Part shown: positions 60,015 to 64,000 of the stretch, one piece after another
Layout of the letters: every line of letters starts with the position of its first letter
How positions within the stretch are numbered: the first letter of the stretch is position 1
Assembly (NCBI RefSeq): GCF_003605735.1
Contig: NZ_QXTJ01000039.1
Location: 537,090-601,089 of the forward strand
Direction of reading: 5' to 3'
DNA length: 64,000 bases
Origin: Pseudomonas sp. LS-2
GTDB lineage: Bacteria; Pseudomonadota; Gammaproteobacteria; Pseudomonadales; Pseudomonadaceae
Program-made: the position numbers and the translations under genes
Notes under the pieces: generated by a model
Database searches by the model: none
The model's input: the letters and a program-made list of their open reading frames with translations, nothing else
What the model was told of the DNA's origin: nothing

Positions 60015-61924
60015 CAGGACAACGCTTCCAGTTCGGCCTGCATCGACTCCAGCAGCTCCAGCGCCTCCATCCACGCTTCTTCGAGTTCGGATTCGCGGGC
60101 CTTCAGCTTCGCCTGATCGGCGAGCAAATCACGCAGCTTGTCCTTGTTCGACGCCTCGTAAATCGCGCTGTCGCCCAAAGCGGCTTCGATCTTCGCCAGT
60201 TTTTCGTGCACGGTGCCCAGCTCTTTTTCAAGCTTCTCGGCTTCACGCTTGTGCGGTGCCAACTGCTGACGCAGCGCTGCTGCCTGCTGACGCTGGGCCT
60301 TTTTGTCGGTCTTGTCGGCACTGACCGGCGTATTGCTCACCGGCGCATTGCGCAGTCTGTAATCCACCAGCCAGCGGGCGTAGTCATCCAGATCGCCGTC
60401 GAATTCCTGCACCGCGCCATCGGCCACCAACAGAAAGTTGTCAGTGGTGCTCTTGAGCAGATGACGATCGTGGGAAACCACCAACACCGCGCCGCTGAAC
60501 TCCTGCAACGCCATGGTCAGTGCCAGACGCATTTCCAGATCCAGGTGGTTGGTCGGTTCGTCAAGCAGCAGCAGGTTCGGTTTTTCCCAGGCAATCAGCG
60601 CCAGCGCCAGACGCGCTTTCTCGCCGCCGGAGAAATTCAGCACAGGCTCATCGAGTCGCCCGCCACGGAAGTCGAAACCGCCGAGAAAATCGCGCAGCGT
60701 CTGCTCGCGCTCAGTCGGCGCGATGCGCTGCAAATGCAGTAGCGGACTGGCCTTGGCGTCGAGGGAATCGAGTTGATGCTGGGCGAAGTAGCCAACCACG
60801 GTGTTTTCACCGCGCACCAGACGCCCGCTCAACGGCTCAAGTTCACCGGCCAGGTTTTTGATCAGTGTGGATTTACCGGCGCCGTTCGGGCCCAGCAGAC
60901 CGATTCGTGCGCCTGGGGTCAGTTGCAGTTTGACCTTCTGCAGAATCGCCTTGTCGCCATAACCCAGACGGGCATCGGACAGATCCAGCAACGGGCTGGA
61001 GATTTTGGCGGACTCGCGGAAAGTGAAATCGAACGGCGAATCGACGTGCGCTGCCGACAGCTCTTCCATACGTTCCAAGGCCTTGATCCGGCTCTGAGCC
61101 TGCTTGGCCTTGGTTGCCTGAGCCTTGAAGCGCGTGATGAATTTCTCCATGTGCGCGCGCTGCGCCTGTTGCTTCTCGTAGGCTTGCTGCTGCTGGGCGA
61201 GACGTTCGGCACGGGCGCGCTCGAAGGCGCTGTAGCCACCGCGATAGAGCGTTATCTTCTTCTGTTCGACGTGTGCGACATGATCGACGACAGCGTCGAG
61301 AAAGTCCCTGTCGTGGGAGATCAGCAGCAGTGTGCCCTGATAGCTTTTCAGATGGTCTTCGAGCCAGAGGATCGCATCGAGGTCCAGGTGGTTGGTAGGC
61401 TCGTCGAGCAGCAGCAGGTCCGATGGACACATCAGGGCCTGAGCCAGGTTCAGACGCATCCGCCATCCACCGGAGAAATCAGCGACCTGACGCTCCATCT
61501 GCTCATTGGTGAAGCCCAGGCCGGCCAGCAACTTGCGAGCACGCGCATCGGCGGTATAGCCGTCGGCGCTGTCGAGCTCAGAATGCAGACGCGCTTGAGC
61601 CGCACCGTCATGCGCGGCTTCGGCCGCTGCAAGATCGCGCTGCACCTGCCGTAAACGCAGGTCACCATCAAGGACGTAATCCACCGCCAGGCGTTCGAGG
61701 GTATCGACCTCCTGACGCATGTGGGCAATACGCCAATCGGCTGGCAGCGAGCAATCGCCGTTGTCGGGGGTCAGTTCACCCCGAAGCAAGGCGAACAGGC
61801 TGGATTTACCGGCGCCATTAGCGCCGATCAAGCCGGCTTTCTGGCCGGCGTGCAGGGTCAGCTCGGCGTCTTCTAGCAGACGTTGCGGACCACGCTGTAA
61901 GGTGAGGCTTTGAAGTCTGATCAT
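60014..61924 (-). CDS. ABC-F family ATPase (YheS/Uup type)
   Basis: The 636-residue soluble protein has two ABC cassettes: Walker A GANGAGKSSLFALLRGE and GPNGAGKSTLIKNLAGE; signatures FSGGWRMRLNLAQAL and FSGGEKARLALALIAWE; and Walker B LLLLDEPTNHLDLD/E in both. The inter-cassette linker is basic and helical (MEKFITRFKAQATKAKQAQS), and a C-terminal coiled coil (about 530-636) matches YheS. ABC-F proteins act on the ribosome during translation, not in transport. The next gene is co-translated. Confidence 0.93.
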   Translation of the reverse strand: MIRLQSLTLQRGPQRLLEDAELTLHAGQKAGLIGANGAGKSSLFALLRGELTPDNGDCSLPADWRIAHMRQEVDTLERLAVDYVLDGDLRLRQVQRDLAAAEAAHDGAAQARLHSELDSADGYTADARARKLLAGLGFTNEQMERQVADFSGGWRMRLNLAQALMCPSDLLLLDEPTNHLDLDAILWLEDHLKSYQGTLLLISHDRDFLDAVVDHVAHVEQKKITLYRGGYSAFERARAERLAQQQQAYEKQQAQRAHMEKFITRFKAQATKAKQAQSRIKALERMEELSAAHVDSPFDFTFRESAKISSPLLDLSDARLGYGDKAILQKVKLQLTPGARIGLLGPNGAGKSTLIKNLAGELEPLSGRLVRGENTVVGYFAQHQLDSLDAKASPLLHLQRIAPTEREQTLRDFLGGFDFRGGRLDEPVLNFSGGEKARLALALIAWEKPNLLLLDEPTNHLDLEMRLALTMALQEFSGAVLVVSHDRHLLKSTTDNFLLVADGAVQEFDGDLDDYARWLVDYRLRNAPVSNTPVSADKTDKKAQRQQAAALRQQLAPHKREAEKLEKELGTVHEKLAKIEAALGDSAIYEASNKDKLRDLLADQAKLKARESELEEAWMEALELLESMQAELEALS

Positions 61925-61964
61925 AATGGCGGCGGAGTCTACCAGCTTCGCCCAAAACAGGTAG

Positions 61965-62438
61965 ATGACGATGCCTTCTGACCTATGGAGTTTTACCCTC
62001 GATTTCTATGCCCGACCAGGCGTCGAGCAAGCGTGTCTGACGCTGCAAGCCCATGGCGGCAATGTCTGCGCGCTGCTGTGCGGGGTCTGGCTGGACCAGT
62101 CTGACATTCCGTTCAATCCGCAACGGGCTGACGAAATCAGACAATTGGCGACTCCCTGGCACGATCAGGTGGTCGGTCCGCTGCGCGATTTACGCACGCA
62201 GTGGAAATCCGCTGCGTCAACCGATGCGGAACTGGGCGCGTTGCGTGAACGTTTGAAAGTGCTGGAACTGGATGCCGAGCGTGAGCTGCTCGTGAGGTTG
62301 CAAAGATTGACTCAGGCCTGGCATGAGCGAGGTGCACAGAACAATGGCGCCTGGCTCGGAGCGCTCGCGGGAGGCGCTGCGAATGAAGCTCCCGACGCGC
62401 TGCAAGTGTTGCGGCGCGTCGGGGCGGAACTCGCTTAA
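61965..62438 (+). CDS. TIGR02444 family protein
   Basis: The 157-residue protein begins SDLWSFTLDFYARPGVEQAC and continues LQAHGGNVCALLCGVWLDQ, the TIGR02444 signature of gammaproteobacteria. Function is unknown; it appears cytoplasmic and helical. Its last four bases overlap the end of the convergent algP. It is divergent from the ABC-F gene; only 40 bp separate the starts. Confidence 0.88.
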   Translation: MTMPSDLWSFTLDFYARPGVEQACLTLQAHGGNVCALLCGVWLDQSDIPFNPQRADEIRQLATPWHDQVVGPLRDLRTQWKSAASTDAELGALRERLKVLELDAERELLVRLQRLTQAWHERGAQNNGAWLGALAGGAANEAPDALQVLRRVGAELA

Positions 62439-63505
62439 GAAGCGCTGTTCGAGCTCGAACCTGTCGCCGGGGTGGCTGCAGGAGTAGCAGATGACACCGG
62501 GGTAACTGGCGCGGCTGTCGAAGTCGACGCGGTTGGCGCAGGGGTCGCAGGCTTGGCAGCTGTGGAAGCGGCCGGGGTTGCCGGCTTGGCGGCAGGCTTC
62601 GCGGCGGGCTTGGCGGCCGCAGGTTTGGCTGCGGGTTTTGCGGCAGCAGGTTTTGCAGCAGCTTTAGCGGCGGGCTTGGCAGCGGCGGGTTTTGCAGCAA
62701 CTTTGGCGGCAGCAGGTTTAGCAGCAGTACTGGCTGCAGGCTTGGCGGCCGCTTTTGCAGGCGCTTTTGCGGCGGGTTTAGCGGCGGCAGTTGCTGGCTT
62801 GGCAGCCGCCGTTTTTGCAGGAGCCTTGGTAGCGGCCGGTGCTTTTGCTGCAGGTTTTGCGGCAGGTTTGGCAGCGGCTTTAGCGGCTGGTTTGACCGCT
62901 ACGGGAGCCTTCGCTGCAGCAGGTTTGGCAGCTGCAGTTCTGGCGGCTGGTTTAGCGGCAGGCTTGGTGGCAGCTTTTACTGGAGCCTTGGCAGGTGCTT
63001 TCGCGGCAGGCTTGGCAGCAGCAACTTTGGCCGGTGCTTTTGCTGGTGCCTTGGCGGCAGTTTTCGCAGCGGGTTTGGCGACAGCCTTGACGGGAGCTTT
63101 GGCAGCACGATCGCTCAGTGCTTTACCAACAGCTTCTTTCACACGACCAATGCCTTGCGCCAACTTCAGGCTTTCCTGAGCATCACGCTTGAGGTTAAGG
63201 ATGTAAGAGCGAGTTTCAGTCTGGCGATCTTTCAACGCATCGAGCAGTGCTTCGAGTTCACTGACGCTGTCCTTGGCCTTGGCTTGCGCCTTGGCTTTCC
63301 CGGCAGTGGCTGCGTCTTGCAGTTTGGTGCGCGATTTGTGCAGCTTTTCTTGGGCTTTGCCGCGTTGTTTTTCCAGCTTGGCGAGCAGTTTTTCTGCATC
63401 GGCCAACGCTTGGGAGCAGGCATCTTCAAGATGTTCGAGCAAGCTGCTCGAAAGTTGTTGGAGCAAATGCAACGGAGTGTTTACTGGCTTCTTGGTGGCC
63501 GACAT
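62435..63505 (-). CDS. algP: AlgP-type histone-like regulatory protein with Lys/Pro/Ala repeats
   Basis: The 356-residue protein has an N-terminal 130-residue coiled-coil domain (PLHLLQQLSSSLLEHLEDAC, AQEKLHKSRTKLQDAATAGK). A very long low-complexity tail (about 133-335) of KPAA, KAPA and AAKPAAK tetrad-like units follows, then a Thr/Pro/Ser-rich end. The tail resembles eukaryotic H1 and should bind DNA. In P. aeruginosa AlgP (AlgR3) is linked to alginate gene expression. Its position near an FKBP gene and a TIGR02444 gene fits. The repeats are prone to length variation. Confidence 0.9.
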   Translation of the reverse strand: MSATKKPVNTPLHLLQQLSSSLLEHLEDACSQALADAEKLLAKLEKQRGKAQEKLHKSRTKLQDAATAGKAKAQAKAKDSVSELEALLDALKDRQTETRSYILNLKRDAQESLKLAQGIGRVKEAVGKALSDRAAKAPVKAVAKPAAKTAAKAPAKAPAKVAAAKPAAKAPAKAPVKAATKPAAKPAARTAAAKPAAAKAPVAVKPAAKAAAKPAAKPAAKAPAATKAPAKTAAAKPATAAAKPAAKAPAKAAAKPAASTAAKPAAAKVAAKPAAAKPAAKAAAKPAAAKPAAKPAAAKPAAKPAAKPATPAASTAAKPATPAPTASTSTAAPVTPVSSATPAATPATGSSSNSAS

Positions 63506-63686
63506 GATTTACCTCCTGGCTGATTTGAATGCGGCTCATACTAGACCTCTGCCCGCACCGCCGCTAGGCCATCTTGACACTACAAACCCAGCTCTGTTGC
63601 ACGCTCTCCAAAATCCCTTCACATCGGCATCACATTAACGACCCGGCGCTGGCATAATCGCTCACTTCCCAGGCCGGAGAGCATTC

Positions 63687-64000
63687 ATGTCGCGCTACCT
63701 GTTTATGTCGTTGTTCCTCTTGGTACCCCTTGCTCACGCCACCGATGCTGCCCCCTCCGATAATGCCCACGATCTGGCGTACAGCCTGGGCGCAAGTCTG
63801 GGTGAACGCCTGCGTCAGGAAGCACCGGATCTGCAGCTGCCGGCATTGATCGAAGGCCTGCAACAGGCGTATCAGAACAAGCCGCTGGCAATAAAGCAGG
63901 AGCGCATGGAGCAGATTCTCAGCGACCACGATGCTGCGCTCGCTCAAGCGGAGAACTCCGGTCAGTCCGAACCGCAGACCGAAGCCGCCTTGAAGGAAGA
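63687..64000 (+). CDS. FKBP-type peptidyl-prolyl isomerase, N-terminal part (3' truncated by window)
   Basis: The first 104 codons are present. A signal peptide (MSRYLFMSLFLLVPLAHA) is followed by an FkpA/Mip-like N-terminal dimerisation domain (DNAHDLAYSLGASLGERLRQ, LPALIEGLQQAYQNKPLAI). The catalytic FKBP domain would lie beyond the window. The start follows CCGGAGAG. FKBP is inferred from the N-domain pattern and the algP neighbourhood. Confidence 0.75.
   Translation, partial: MSRYLFMSLFLLVPLAHATDAAPSDNAHDLAYSLGASLGERLRQEAPDLQLPALIEGLQQAYQNKPLAIKQERMEQILSDHDAALAQAENSGQSEPQTEAALKE

Noticed and set aside
62472..63179. 235-codon Ala/Gly/Leu-rich plus-strand frame that looks like a membrane protein
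   Set aside because: It is the reverse complement of the AlgP Lys/Pro/Ala repeats; its hydrophobicity is an artefact of that repeat.
1..64000. tRNA genes, CRISPR arrays, intact insertion sequences, prophage
   Set aside because: I saw no tRNA T-loop/acceptor pattern, no regular spacer-repeat array and no transposase or phage structural protein; the repeats present are REP pairs.

Overview
The window is about 60% GC chromosomal DNA of a fluorescent Pseudomonas. The protein families, the gene order (rimK-envZ-ompR-tex, gshA-argA-argE, pepP-ubiH-ubiI beside zapA-ssrS, rho-trxA, ppx-ppk, algP-FKBP), the AlgP-type Lys/Pro/Ala-repeat protein and at least three families of inverted-pair REP elements all point that way. 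I cannot settle the species from sequence alone. Most of the window is conserved housekeeping DNA, with a few accessory blocks.

Layout: 1-2.5 kb, rimK tail and the EnvZ/OmpR pair; 2.8-5.5 kb, Tex and a hotdog thioesterase; 5.7-10.1 kb, GshA, ArgA and ArgE; 10.3-14.6 kb, a CYTH/CHAD triphosphatase, an Lrp/AsnC regulator divergent from a small ACT-like protein, and an orphan GspE/PilB-type ATPase; 14.8-17.7 kb, an L-idonate/gluconate oxidation pair (IdnD, IdnO) with a divergent LysR regulator, bracketed by REPs; 17.9-19.7 kb, an SPFH/NfeD pair and a DUF2388 protein; 20-21.5 kb, GcvH and GcvT; 21.7-24.4 kb, iron ABC permease and binding protein; 24.6-30.6 kb, the conserved block ubiI-ubiH-pepP-UPF0149 facing zapB-like-zapA-6S RNA-5-formyl-THF cyclo-ligase.

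30.7-37.6 kb mixes small or secreted proteins with the main accessory island: an S-type pyocin/colicin-like HNH DNase bacteriocin with its immunity gene, a short coding remnant, a 295-residue protein with seven 12-residue Ala/Gln/Arg/Glu repeats, and a secreted TonB-C-domain protein with an unexplained C-terminal extension. 37.9-46.8 kb holds GlpT, ChaC, a ferredoxin-reductase-like protein overlapping UbiD, an O-acyltransferase with an SGNH domain, Rho and thioredoxin. 47.1-50.9 kb is a FadR-type regulator divergent from a complete polar amino acid ABC importer, again bracketed by REPs. 51-55.4 kb has the convergent, overlapping ppx and ppk genes; a very good Pho box and -10 sit about 480 bp upstream of ppk. 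55.4-64 kb holds DedA, a sterol-desaturase-family gene broken by an in-frame amber codon, ElbB, a DUF188 protein, a LysE/RhtB exporter, a small MscS-type protein, an ABC-F ATPase, a TIGR02444 protein, AlgP and the start of an FKBP-type isomerase.

I saw no tRNA, rRNA, CRISPR array, prophage or intact insertion sequence. The observations best worth following are the bacteriocin island with its repeat protein, the Pho promoter with a long leader before ppk, the nonsense codon in the desaturase, and the REP-bracketed metabolic cassettes, one of which borrows its stop codon from a REP.
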